From positions 1 to 64,000 of the forward strand of contig CALUHI010000011.1 in the NCBI GenBank assembly GCA_944320405.1: a stretch of DNA of 64,000 nucleotides. The letters are read 5' to 3'. Shown here in pieces: positions 34,531 through 42,485 of the stretch (its first letter is position 1; the number at the start of each line of letters is the position of its first letter). The notes below the pieces were generated by a model. The model was not told the DNA's origin and did not search any database. It saw nothing but the letters and a program-made list of their open reading frames with translations. The translations under genes were made by a program, and so were the position numbers. The DNA comes from an uncultured Eggerthellaceae bacterium. GTDB taxonomy: Bacteria; Actinomycetota; Coriobacteriia; Coriobacteriales; Eggerthellaceae.

Positions 34531-35292
34531 ATGCCTCTGTACGACATGCATTGCCATCTGGGATTCGCCGAGAATGCGTGCGAGCTGGCTGCCGCGCTGG
34601 CAGGAGATGGCGGCGGCGCGCTGTCGGCGACGGTCGAGCCCTCGGAATACGTGCGCATGCGCGAACTGCTGGCTGATGAGCCGGCGGTGCGTGTGGGATT
34701 GGGCTTGCATCCATGGTGGCTCGACGACGGGCGATGCGGCGAAGATGATGTCGCAAATTGCATCGAGCTTGCACAGGAGGCGCGCTTCATTGCCGAGATC
34801 GGGCTTGATTTCGGAAAGCGTTGCGAAACGTCGCGCGACGTTCAACTGGGTGCTTTCGAGAGGGTCTGTGCCGTAGCGGGCGCGGCAGGGAGAAAGGTGC
34901 TGTCGCTTCATGCGGTGAACGCTGCGACAGAGGTGTTGGATGTCCTTGAGAAGACCGGCTGTCTGGCACCCGGCGGGGGAGGCTCGTGCACCTGCATTCT
35001 GCATTGGTACTCCGGCTCTTCGGATCAGCTTCAGCGCGCCGTGCGTTTAGGCTGCCACTTTTCGATCAACCCCCGCATGCTGCAAACGAAACGCGGACGT
35101 GAATACGCCCGAATCCTTCCGGCGAGCCGCCTGCTGCTCGAAACCGATCTTCCTCCCTCGGCGGGTGGAAGTTTCGATCCGGACAAGATTCTCCGCATTT
35201 TGCCCGACACTCTTGAAGCTCTCGAGGCGTTGCGCGGCGAGCCTCTTGCCGACCGTATCGCCGCAAACAGCGAAGCGCTCCTGCTTGCATGA
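34531..35292 (+). CDS. TatD-family hydrolase
   Basis: A 253-residue metal-dependent hydrolase with a TIM-barrel. HxH is in YDMHCHLGF, followed by VGLGLHPWWL, the Glu ligand in AEIGLDFG, His in SLHAVNA and HWYSGSS, and the C-terminal Asp in LLETDLPPS. TatD relatives include DNases and D-aminoacyl-tRNA deacylase-like activities; the substrate here is unknown. The protein is slightly diverged, for example the alanine-rich insertion at residues 20-35. Start: the ATG at 34531 after GGAAAGGA. It lies between repeat copies 1 and 2. Confidence 0.85.
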   Translation: MPLYDMHCHLGFAENACELAAALAGDGGGALSATVEPSEYVRMRELLADEPAVRVGLGLHPWWLDDGRCGEDDVANCIELAQEARFIAEIGLDFGKRCETSRDVQLGAFERVCAVAGAAGRKVLSLHAVNAATEVLDVLEKTGCLAPGGGGSCTCILHWYSGSSDQLQRAVRLGCHFSINPRMLQTKRGREYARILPASRLLLETDLPPSAGGSFDPDKILRILPDTLEALEALRGEPLADRIAANSEALLLA

Positions 35293-35298
35293 CCGGGC

Positions 35299-35324
35299 GT
35301 GACAGGGGACGGTCCTTCTGTCAC
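35299..35324 (+). repeat. REP-like palindrome copy 2 (forward)
   Basis: The same 26 bases as copy 1 (GTGACAG...CTGTCAC), followed by CTTTGGATAAT. It begins 7 bases after the tatD-like stop, 176 bases upstream of the transposase start. Confidence 0.9.
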
Positions 35325-35500
35325 CTTTGGATAATCGATTCTCGGCTCTAAATTGTCGCGCTTGTCGGAGAAGGACGCCTCTCCTGACAGTTTGACAACA
35401 AGATCCTTAAGGATAATTACAGGTAATTGTCTAGACGATACAATGCAGCTCCTGCGAAAGCGACGATTGTGGTTGCTTCGGTTCTGGGAGGTGTGTGGCG

Positions 35501-36250
35501 ATGCGCGCTGCAAGAAGACCATGCGAGACCAATGTTTATCATGTGTTCGCCCGCGGAGTCGGTCGACAGCTTATTTTCGAAGACGAAGAGGATCGGCTTT
35601 TGTTTCTCGACTTGATGAGCCGGTTTTCGACGCGAGACGGCATTTCCTTTCTCGCGTGGGCGCTCATGGACAACCACATTCATTTCCTTTTGAAAGCGCC
35701 CTTGCCGGCAATTTCGAAATTCATGTCGAGGCTGGAATCCGCATATGCGACCGCATTCAATGCGCGTCATGACCGGGTGGGCCATCTTTTTCAAGGACGG
35801 TTCGGATCACAGGGAATTGACTCCGATAGGCATCTTCTCGCGGCAGTGCGATACATTCACCAAAACCCGGTGAAGGCAGGAGTGTCGTCGGGGTGCTTCT
35901 ATCGGTGGAGCAGTTACGACGAATACGTTGGCTCCCCGCATCTGTGCGACACCGACATGGTTTTGGGGCTGTTCGCGAATCGAGAAGAATTCGCGTCGTT
36001 TCACGAGGTGGCAGAGACCTGTCGGTTCGCGGACGTCGAAGAAGAAGGGTCGCGTAAAAGCCGCCTCAGTGATCGGCGGGCCGAGGAACGGGCAATGGAG
36101 CTGTTTGGCGCCGAGTGGCGGCGCGACCTTTCCCTTATGGGCAAGCAAGATCGTGATGCGCGTTTGAGGGAGCTGATAAGCCTAGGATTGTCAGTGCGTC
36201 AACTTGAGCGGCTCACGGGAATCGGGCGCGGCATCATCCAGAGATGCTAG
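35501..36250 (+). CDS. REP-associated tyrosine transposase (RAYT, IS200-like Y1 family)
   Basis: A 249-residue HUH nuclease-like protein. N-terminal RPCETNVYHVFARGV is typical of the family. The HUH motif is MDNHIHFLL (His59, His61), then HLFQGRFGSQ and the catalytic Tyr118 in RYIHQNPVKAG. A C-terminal helix-turn-helix-like segment (LGLSVRQLERLTGIGRGI) is present. RAYTs are single-copy and bind and cut REP palindromes. Four copies of one palindrome flank it symmetrically. Start: the ATG at 35501 with GGGAGG upstream; a GTG at 35495 is too close to that site. No transposon ends of IS200 type or accessory orfB are seen. Confidence 0.9.
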   Translation: MRAARRPCETNVYHVFARGVGRQLIFEDEEDRLLFLDLMSRFSTRDGISFLAWALMDNHIHFLLKAPLPAISKFMSRLESAYATAFNARHDRVGHLFQGRFGSQGIDSDRHLLAAVRYIHQNPVKAGVSSGCFYRWSSYDEYVGSPHLCDTDMVLGLFANREEFASFHEVAETCRFADVEEEGSRKSRLSDRRAEERAMELFGAEWRRDLSLMGKQDRDARLRELISLGLSVRQLERLTGIGRGIIQRC

Positions 36251-36293
36251 ATTGCATCTGCGAAAAGGAAGTGCCCGTTTTGGATTATTCAGA

Positions 36294-36319
36294 TGTGACA
36301 GAAGGACCGTCCCCTGTCA
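36294..36319 (-). repeat. REP-like palindrome copy 3 (inverted)
   Basis: The reverse complement of copies 1 and 2 over all 26 bases, 43 bases after the transposase stop. The flanks GAT/ATC extend the stem by three pairs. Confidence 0.9.
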
Positions 36320-36336
36320 CATCCTGTTGTAGATGC

Positions 36337-36672
36337 TTAATCGCCGAACTCGAAGAGGTCTTCCAGGAAGCTTGTGGGCTTCTTCTTTTTCTTCTTCTTG
36401 TAGTCGTCGTGGCGCTTTTCGTGATCGTAGTCGTAGTCGCGCGAACGATGCTCGCGGTCGCGTCGGTCGTCGTAGTCGCGCGAGCGATACTCGCGGTCGC
36501 GTCGCTCGTCGTGGTCACGAGCGGGCTCCGCAGCGGATGGCGTCGAGCGTTCGATGATCTTGTCGAGCTCTCCGCGATCGAGCCAAACCCCGCGGCACTG
36601 GGGGCAGTAATCAATCTCGATGCCTTGGCGTTCGCTCATCAACAGATCAACATTACACAGGGGGCATTTCAT
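36337..36672 (-). CDS. TFIIB-type zinc-ribbon small protein with repetitive charged tail
   Basis: A 111-residue protein. The N-terminal zinc ribbon has CPLC (residues 3-6) and CPQCRGVWLDRGELDKII, as in the zf-TFIIB/COG3809 family. The middle is a charged Arg/Asp/Tyr repeat encoded by two 39-bp tandem DNA units (36431-36508), and the end is a seven-lysine run followed by SFLEDLFEFGD. Function unknown; nucleic-acid binding is possible. Start: the ATG at 36672 after GGAGGA. It lies between repeat copies 3 and 4. Confidence 0.85.
   Translation of the reverse strand: MKCPLCNVDLLMSERQGIEIDYCPQCRGVWLDRGELDKIIERSTPSAAEPARDHDERRDREYRSRDYDDRRDREHRSRDYDYDHEKRHDDYKKKKKKKPTSFLEDLFEFGD
36431..36508. repeat. 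Two 39-bp tandem repeats inside the zinc-ribbon gene
   Basis: Units 36431-36469 and 36470-36508 each begin TCGTAGTCGCGCGA and differ at only a few positions. A partial third (TCGTGGTCACGAGCG) follows. The period is 13 codons, so the frame is kept. Confidence 0.8.
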
Positions 36673-36979
36673 GGGATTCCTCCATTCCGCCGCGATCGGT
36701 CACTGCGGGAAAGCGGCATTGCCTGTAGTGTAGCGGACGCTCAAGGCGCCTCTTCCATCGGTAACCATGCCGTAAACCTGAGTTCAGGAATCTTGTCAAC
36801 ATCGCGATGCTTTCCGTGGCCAATTCTGCGAGAAGAACGAGAAGAAGGGGGCAATTATCCAAGCGTGACAGAAGGACCGTCCCCTGTCACGCTGTGGTAG
36901 GATTTCCGTGGTACGAACATGGGCGGCGATTCGGGCGCGGTGCCGGGGTCGCTGCCTTCTTGCGATGGAGGAACCATTC
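36673..36979. other. 307-base divergent gap holding repeat copy 4
   Basis: No gene seen. It contains palindrome copy 4 (36865-36890) and must hold divergent promoters for the zinc-ribbon gene and the FAD protein; no clear consensus boxes are visible. Confidence 0.6.
36865..36890 (-). repeat. REP-like palindrome copy 4 (inverted)
   Basis: The same 26 bases as copy 3, preceded by ATTATCCAA, which is the reverse complement of the TTGGATAAT that follows copies 1 and 2. The flanks AGC/GCT extend the stem. Confidence 0.9.
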
Positions 36980-38380
36980 ATGTCCAACGAAACCGACATC
37001 GTCATCATCGGCGCCGGGCCATCCGGCATCTTCACGGCGTTGGGACTGCTCGCGCACCAGCCCGGCGCGCGTATTGTGCTGATAGACGCCGGTCTGCCGG
37101 TAGAGCAGCGGAAGTGCCCAAAGGAGCACACCGGCGAGTGCGTGGGCTGCGATCCGTGCCGTATCACCACGGGGTTCTCGGGCGCAGGCGCGTTCTCCGA
37201 TGGCAAGCTCTCGCTTTCGGCTGAAGTGGGTGGCGACCTTCCCGAACTTATTGGCTTCGACGTTGCCCAGGCGGCAATCGGCGAGGTTGACAGCATCTAC
37301 CTTTCCTTCGGTGCGGACGAGCACGTGGAAGGTGCAGGCGTTGACGAAGAGGTCAAGGAGATCCGCCGGCGCGCCATTCAGGCAGGTCTCAAGTTGGTGG
37401 ATTGTCCGATCCGTCACCTGGGCACCGAATGCGCCCAACAAATCTACGCGCGTATCGAGAACCACCTGCGCGAAGCAGGCGTCGACCTGCGCTTCCGCAC
37501 CATCTGCCGCGACATTTTGGTAGAGGGCGGTCGATGTGCGGGTGTCGCACTTGAAGGTCCTGGCGGTGTCGCCGAAACGTTGCGCGCCGACCGCGTGATC
37601 ATCGCGACTGGGCGTCGCGGTGCCGACTGGCTCGAACAGCTGTGCGAGCGCCACGGCATCGCGCACGAGCCGGGTGTGGTGGACATCGGAGTGCGCGTGG
37701 AGCTGCGCAACGAGGTTATGGAGCGCGTGAACAACGTTCTCTATGAAAGCAAGCTCATCGGGTACCCCAATCCGTTTCGAGACAAAGTGCGCACGTTCTG
37801 CCAGAACCCTGGTGGGTTCGTCAGTCAAGAGAACTACGCTGAGGGCCTTGCGGTGGTCAACGGTCATTCCTACAAGGACCGCAAGTCGGACAACACCAAC
37901 CTTGCCATCCTGTGCTCGCATCGCTTCACTGAGCCGTTCGACCAGCCCATCGCCTACGCGCGAAAGATCGGAGAGCTGGCAAACATGCTGGGTTCGGGAC
38001 GTCTACTGGTGCAACGCTTCGGCGACATCCAGGACGGCAAGCGCACCTGGCAGCACGAGCTTGACCGCTCCAACGTGCGCCCAACGTTGCCCGACGCGGT
38101 GGCGGGCGACATCACCAACGCGCTGCCGTACCGCACGATGACTTCCATCATCAATTTCATGCTGGCGGTTGACGAGGCGATTCCCGGATTCGCGGCGGGC
38201 GAAACGCTTCTGTACGCCCCCGAGCTCAAGTTCTACAGCAACCGCGTCAAACTTGGTGACGGGTTCGAGACAAGCATGCCGGGCCTGCATTGCCTGGGCG
38301 ATTCAAGTGGTTGGACCCGCGGTCTTATGATGGCGTCGGTGATGGGCCACCTGATAGGGAAGTGGCTGGCGGAAAACTAG
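36980..38380 (+). CDS. FAD-dependent oxidoreductase (NAD(P)/FAD-binding, uncharacterised)
   Basis: A 466-residue flavoprotein with an N-terminal Rossmann motif (DIVIIGAGPSGIFTALGLL), a cysteine-rich segment (CPKEHTGECVGCDPC) near residue 50, a second glycine-containing ADRVIIATGRRG and a C-terminal FAD segment (GLHCLGDSSGWTRGLMMASVMG). It resembles the COG2509-type dehydrogenases often labelled FAD-dependent protein; the substrate is unknown. Start: the ATG at 36980 after GGAGG (36967-36971); upstream in-frame codons are not supported. Confidence 0.87.
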   Translation: MSNETDIVIIGAGPSGIFTALGLLAHQPGARIVLIDAGLPVEQRKCPKEHTGECVGCDPCRITTGFSGAGAFSDGKLSLSAEVGGDLPELIGFDVAQAAIGEVDSIYLSFGADEHVEGAGVDEEVKEIRRRAIQAGLKLVDCPIRHLGTECAQQIYARIENHLREAGVDLRFRTICRDILVEGGRCAGVALEGPGGVAETLRADRVIIATGRRGADWLEQLCERHGIAHEPGVVDIGVRVELRNEVMERVNNVLYESKLIGYPNPFRDKVRTFCQNPGGFVSQENYAEGLAVVNGHSYKDRKSDNTNLAILCSHRFTEPFDQPIAYARKIGELANMLGSGRLLVQRFGDIQDGKRTWQHELDRSNVRPTLPDAVAGDITNALPYRTMTSIINFMLAVDEAIPGFAAGETLLYAPELKFYSNRVKLGDGFETSMPGLHCLGDSSGWTRGLMMASVMGHLIGKWLAEN

Positions 38381-38391
38381 CTGGCGGCGGC

Positions 38392-38420
38392 TTGTTGCGC
38401 GGACGCTAAGTCCGTATGAT
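38392..38420 (+). promoter_or_regulatory. Promoter of the flavin reductase-rubredoxin gene
   Basis: TTGTTG (38392-38397), 17-base spacer, TATGAT (38415-38420). The roughly 90-nt leader that follows contains TACCGG-CTTCGCT-CCGGTG and GCCGC-TTTT-GCGGC hairpins, the latter right before the ribosome site. Confidence 0.6.
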
Positions 38421-38516
38421 TGCAGCATCGGGAAAACCGGGAGGGCCTGCCTTTCCGGAAAGATACCGGCTTCGCTCCGGTGGGACAAGCCGCTTTTGCG
38501 GCGGAAAGGCGGAACC

Positions 38517-39188
38517 ATGATCGACAAAAAGGCATTCTATAGCCTGAGCTACGGGCTCTATATCATCACCACCGAGGCTGACGGGTTTGCTGCTGGGTGT
38601 GTGTGCAACACATTTCAGCAGGTCACGTCTGATCCCATGCAGGTAAGCGTGGCGCTCAACAAGCAGAACGCCACCACTGAAGCCATCCGAGCATCCAAGC
38701 GCTTCGCTGTTTCCGTGCTCGCGCAAGATGCGACGATGGAACTCATCGGCGCGTTTGGTTTCCGCTCCAGCAAGGAAACCGACAAGTTCGGCGCTTTCGC
38801 AGTCGAGCGGGACGAGGCGGGCGTTCCTTACGTTGCCGAGCAATCCGTGGCGCGTTTTTCCGCCCATGTGGTGAACGAACTCGACCTGGGCACGCACATC
38901 CTGTTCATCGCTGAGGTTGATGAAGCGGCAGCGTTGGGCTCGGGCGATCCGATGACCTATGCCTACTATCATCTGGTGAAGGGCGGCAAGACTCCTCCGA
39001 AGGCGTCGAGCTATCTGGGTGCCGACGAGCCTTCTGCCCCTGCTGCGGAAGCCGGCGCTACCCGTATCGCATGGCGCTGCACCATCTGCGGCCACATCGA
39101 ATACGTCGACGAACTCCCCGATGATTTCGAGTGTCCCATCTGCGGCATGGGCAAAGAAGTCTTCGAAAAAATCGAGGTCCCGGCATAG
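38517..39188 (+). CDS. Flavin reductase-like protein with C-terminal rubredoxin (Hrb-like)
   Basis: A 223-residue fusion. Residues 1 to about 160 are an FMN-binding flavin-reductase domain (YGLYIITTEADGFAAGCVCNTFQQVT, KRFAVSVLAQDA). After an Ala-rich linker, residues about 180-223 are a rubredoxin with paired CTICGH and CPICGM iron ligands. This matches high-molecular-weight rubredoxin of anaerobes, which passes electrons to flavodiiron proteins that remove O2 or NO. No flavodiiron gene is adjacent. Start: the ATG at 38517 with GGAAAGG upstream. Confidence 0.92.
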   Translation: MIDKKAFYSLSYGLYIITTEADGFAAGCVCNTFQQVTSDPMQVSVALNKQNATTEAIRASKRFAVSVLAQDATMELIGAFGFRSSKETDKFGAFAVERDEAGVPYVAEQSVARFSAHVVNELDLGTHILFIAEVDEAAALGSGDPMTYAYYHLVKGGKTPPKASSYLGADEPSAPAAEAGATRIAWRCTICGHIEYVDELPDDFECPICGMGKEVFEKIEVPA

Positions 39189-39226
39189 CAAGCGGCGCTA
39201 CGACGCTGCGGCGCTGACGCGTTGCG

Positions 39227-40273
39227 TTACTTCCCCCATGCGATGAACGCCCAGCCGATGGTGCGGGGGCGGGTGGTTTTCAGCTTTCCTTGCGGAACGC
39301 CTTTGCGGTCGGGCTTTCCGGCGTCGGGGTTGGAGATGAGGTTGTCGTTCAGCCATGCGCGCAGGCGTTCGTGCGCCTTGGCTCGCTCTGCCTCTTCCGC
39401 TGCGTTTGCCATCCCGTCGGGTGCGAAGCGAAGTGCGCTGTCAACCATGCGCGTGAAGCTTTCCCAGGCGTCGTCCCAGGTTTCGAACGTGTCGTCGCGC
39501 ATGCTCTTGATGTAGGAGATCTCGGGGGAAAGTCCTTCGTTGGCCAAGATGTTGAACGCGTACAGGTAGTCGCGCCCAGCGCGCCCCGCCAGCCCCAGCT
39601 CGGCAAGCAGCGTGTCGTCGGATCGCGGAGACGACCCGGTGGACAACGTGACGCACACGCGTCGACGGGCGACGTCGGTCAGACGCAGCAAGGAATCGCG
39701 CATGTCGGCGGTGGCGATGGAGCGCGAGGCGAGCGCGACATCAACGCAGTCGGTGCCGACGCCTTGGGCTGCCCAGTCGTCCTCCCAGCTCATTTGAATG
39801 AGATGGGCGAATCCTTCCTCGTTCGTCGCTTTTTCGAAGGGGGCGGATCCGCTGCCATGGGCGATGCCGGCATCACCCAGCAGTCCCTCCAGCACGCCTA
39901 GCATTCCGCCTGAAAAATCCGCCGCAACCACGCGGTGTCCCGCGCGTGCGAGCGGCACGGTGAGTGCGCCGGTGCCGCAGCCCATGTCGAACACGGTCTC
40001 GCCGGGTCGAATGCCCGCCAGTTCCAAGAATCGATCAACGTAGGGGTTCGGAGCGTCTTTCGTGCCAAACGTTGCAGAGCGTTTGTCCCAATAGGAGGCG
40101 TCGTCTGCCGCTTTGCGCGAACGCTGCAGCGCTTTCCACTCCTCGTTCCAGTCGTACGTGGTCAGGAGCGGGACAAACGGCTCGTCAGCCTTGGAAAAGG
40201 CGATCGCGTCAGAGCCGTGCAGCGTCGCCTGGACGGCTCGGGCTGCGGCGGTCGATGTTAAGTTTTCGCTCAT
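39227..40273 (-). CDS. Class I SAM-dependent methyltransferase
   Basis: A 348-residue protein. Motif I is VFDMGCGTGALTVPLARAG, followed by VVAADFSGGML. The N-terminal 80 residues include WNEEWKALQRSRKAADDASYWDKRSATFG, a segment common to a family of corrinoid-anaerobe methyltransferases of unknown substrate. The C-terminal region is helical and ends TIGWAFIAWGK. Start: the ATG at 40273 after GGGAG on the minus strand. It is divergent from thyX. Confidence 0.85.
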   Translation of the reverse strand: MSENLTSTAAARAVQATLHGSDAIAFSKADEPFVPLLTTYDWNEEWKALQRSRKAADDASYWDKRSATFGTKDAPNPYVDRFLELAGIRPGETVFDMGCGTGALTVPLARAGHRVVAADFSGGMLGVLEGLLGDAGIAHGSGSAPFEKATNEEGFAHLIQMSWEDDWAAQGVGTDCVDVALASRSIATADMRDSLLRLTDVARRRVCVTLSTGSSPRSDDTLLAELGLAGRAGRDYLYAFNILANEGLSPEISYIKSMRDDTFETWDDAWESFTRMVDSALRFAPDGMANAAEEAERAKAHERLRAWLNDNLISNPDAGKPDRKGVPQGKLKTTRPRTIGWAFIAWGK

Positions 40274-40389
40274 GGTTGAACTCCCTGCGCACGTTTCCTA
40301 CGATTGCGTATCATACTAGCGTACCGGAAGTCGGCGCGAGGTATCATCCTTGCGTGCGAATTATATTTTCAGACGAGGAGCAATCTGCC

Positions 40390-41070
40390 ATGCAAGTCGA
40401 GCTGCTGTACCACACCCCTGACCCTGAGCGCGCCATCGCCACGGCTGCGCGCCTGTGCTATGCGCCGGTAGGCGCTTCCGAGCTGATGGAAACCATGCCC
40501 GAGGAACGTGTGAAAAGCGTTTTGACCACCATCATGGCGTCGGGACATTTCTCCACGCTCGAGCACGCCAGCTACACGTTCGCCATCGACGGCGTGTCGC
40601 GTGCGCTCACCCATCAGCTGGTGCGCCACCGCCTGGCCAGCTTCAATCAGCAAAGTCAGCGCTACGTGAAATTCAAAAACGGCATCTCGGTGGTGAAGCC
40701 CGAAACCGTCGCCGCGAACCCCGAGACCGAGGCGGTGTTCGACGATGCCATCGCCGCCTGCGAGGCCGCCTATCAGAAACTGCTTGACGCAGGCACCCCC
40801 GCCGAAGACGCGCGCTATCTGCTGCCCAACGCGTGCGAAAGCAAGATCGTCGTCACCATGAACGTTCGTGAGCTGCTGCACTTCTTCAGCTTGCGCTGCT
40901 GCAATCGCGCCCAGTGGGAGATCCGCGACCTCGCACATCGCATGCTGGAGCTCGCCTGCCCCACGGCGCCGTTCATTTTCGCCGACGCTGGCGCAGGATG
41001 CGTGCGCGGCGCCTGCCCCGAGGGCAAGATGTGCTGCGGCAACCCGTACCCGCATGTGACGAGGGACTAG
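40390..41070 (+). CDS. thyX: Flavin-dependent thymidylate synthase ThyX
   Basis: A 226-residue FAD enzyme that methylates dUMP to dTMP using methylene-tetrahydrofolate and NADPH. The ThyX signature RHRLASFNQQSQRY (residues 79-92, RHRxxSxNxxSxRY) is intact. Also visible are HFSTLEHASYTF and ELLHFFSLRCCNRAQWEIR. The C-terminus has a cysteine-rich tail (CVRGACPEGKMCCG) as in several actinobacterial enzymes. Start: the ATG at 40390 after GAGGAG. The yqhQ GTG lies 1 base beyond its stop. Confidence 0.96.
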   Translation: MQVELLYHTPDPERAIATAARLCYAPVGASELMETMPEERVKSVLTTIMASGHFSTLEHASYTFAIDGVSRALTHQLVRHRLASFNQQSQRYVKFKNGISVVKPETVAANPETEAVFDDAIAACEAAYQKLLDAGTPAEDARYLLPNACESKIVVTMNVRELLHFFSLRCCNRAQWEIRDLAHRMLELACPTAPFIFADAGAGCVRGACPEGKMCCGNPYPHVTRD

Positions 41071-41071
41071 C

Positions 41072-42481
41072 GTGACTGAAGAATCCGCCGCCGAACAGAA
41101 AACGCGCAAGAAAAGCGAAGCTGCACGCGCGTTCGCCGAAGACGGACCGCGCAAGACCCATGTAGGCGGTCAGGCGCTCATCGAAGGCGTCATGATGCGC
41201 GGAAAATACAATTGGGCTGTCGCCGTGCGCGAGCCCAGCGGCAACATGCATGTCGAAGAACACGACCTTGCCAGTGGTCGCGCCAAGAACGGCTGGATGC
41301 ACTGGCCGGTCATTCGCGGCTGCCGTGCATTCGTGGAGTCGCTGATGCTAGGGTACAAGGCGCTGGAGGTCGCCGCCATCCATGCATTTGCGGATGAAGA
41401 TGAAGAGCCAGGGGACGATCCCGGGTCGTCCGCGGCCCTTTCGGGCGCGGATGCTTCCGTGACGCGCCGCTTCGCTGCTCAGGATCCTGCGGATCCTTCG
41501 TGCGCTTCGCTACTGCAATCAGATGAAGTCATAGATGGTGTGCAGACGGTCGCTCCAGCATCCGCGCCCGAAAGGGCCGCTACGTTTTCATGCTCGGAGC
41601 AGGGGGCGGCGACTCCGAAGGGGGAAGAAGAGAAAAAGTTCTCTTGGAAGGATGACTTTGGGAATCCGGATGAGATGATTGATGCGTTGGGGGCGCAGCG
41701 GACGTTGGAGGTTGTTGCCGAACCTGTGCCTGAGCCTGAGCCGGAGGCGGACGCACCTGAGAAGGAAAAGGAGTCTTCCGAAGAAGGGTTCGGGAAGAAG
41801 GAGATGGCCGTCTCCATGGTGCTGGGCCTGGTTTTGGGCGTGGCGCTGTTCATCGTGGCGCCGGCATTCATCACCAATTTGGTGGTGGGCGAGTACGATT
41901 CCAACCCGGTGCTCTGGAACATCTTCGACGGCATCCTGCGCGTGCTTGTGTTCATCTTCTACATCTGGCTGATTGGGCGCATGTCCGAGATCAAGCGCAT
42001 GTTTTCCTACCACGGTGCCGAGCACAAGACCATCCATTGCTACGAGCACGGCATGCCGCTCACGCCTGAGAACGCCCGGTCGTTCCCGCGTCTGCACGTG
42101 CGCTGCGGCACGGCATTCCTCATCATGGTGATGATCATCGCCATCTTCGTGTACACCGCCATCCCACTCGACGCGCTCATCGGCGCATGGGGGGTGCCCG
42201 ACGGCGCTCCCAAGCTGGCGCTCGTCATCTTCGTGCGCATTCTGTTCCTGCCAGTGATCGCGGGCATCTCCTATGAGATCACGGTGAAGTGGGCGGGCAG
42301 CCATCCGGAAAACCCGCTGGTGAAAGTGGTGCTGTGGCCAGGCATGCAGATGCAGCGCCTCACAACCAAAGAGCCTGATGACGGGATGCTGGAATGCGCG
42401 ATTGCGGCCATGCAGCGTGTGCTCGACCGCGAGGAAGAGGAGGCGTCGTGCGCCGCCCGGCCAGCGGAATCGCGGTCGTGA
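41072..42481 (+). CDS. YqhQ/DUF1385 membrane protein carrying an in-frame palindromic element
   Basis: A 469-residue protein. The N-terminal signature VGGQALIEGVMMRGKYNWAVAVR is conserved in YqhQ. After an acidic linker (residues about 108-235) four hydrophobic spans follow, with YHGAEHKTIHCYEHG between them. The function of the family is not established. Residues about 121-170 are encoded by the 149-nt element at 41432-41580, which is also inside the fumarase gene; the insertion lies in the linker and keeps the frame. Starts with GTG at 41072, directly after thyX. Confidence 0.9.
   Translation: MTEESAAEQKTRKKSEAARAFAEDGPRKTHVGGQALIEGVMMRGKYNWAVAVREPSGNMHVEEHDLASGRAKNGWMHWPVIRGCRAFVESLMLGYKALEVAAIHAFADEDEEPGDDPGSSAALSGADASVTRRFAAQDPADPSCASLLQSDEVIDGVQTVAPASAPERAATFSCSEQGAATPKGEEEKKFSWKDDFGNPDEMIDALGAQRTLEVVAEPVPEPEPEADAPEKEKESSEEGFGKKEMAVSMVLGLVLGVALFIVAPAFITNLVVGEYDSNPVLWNIFDGILRVLVFIFYIWLIGRMSEIKRMFSYHGAEHKTIHCYEHGMPLTPENARSFPRLHVRCGTAFLIMVMIIAIFVYTAIPLDALIGAWGVPDGAPKLALVIFVRILFLPVIAGISYEITVKWAGSHPENPLVKVVLWPGMQMQRLTTKEPDDGMLECAIAAMQRVLDREEEEASCAARPAESRS
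41432..41580 (+). repeat. 149-nt in-frame palindromic coding element, copy 1 (in yqhQ)
   Basis: Left arm 41432-41455 (starts GCGGCCCTTTCGGG) is perfectly complementary to right arm 41557-41580. The core is 41456-41556 (101 nt, starting TCCGTGACGCGCC, ending GACGGTCGCTCC). The core matches copy 2 at 58681-58781 in 95 of 101 positions; the arms do not match those of copy 2. It is read in the only open frame of six. Confidence 0.92.
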
Positions 42482-42485
42482 GCCC

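Noticed and set aside
35325-35500. The TTGACA at 35392 as a complete transposase promoter
   Set aside because: No -10 box at 16-18 bases spacing; GATAAT is 14 bases away, so the promoter is undecided.
36431-36508. Possible CRISPR-like repeats
   Set aside because: Only two directly abutting units with no spacers, inside a coding frame.
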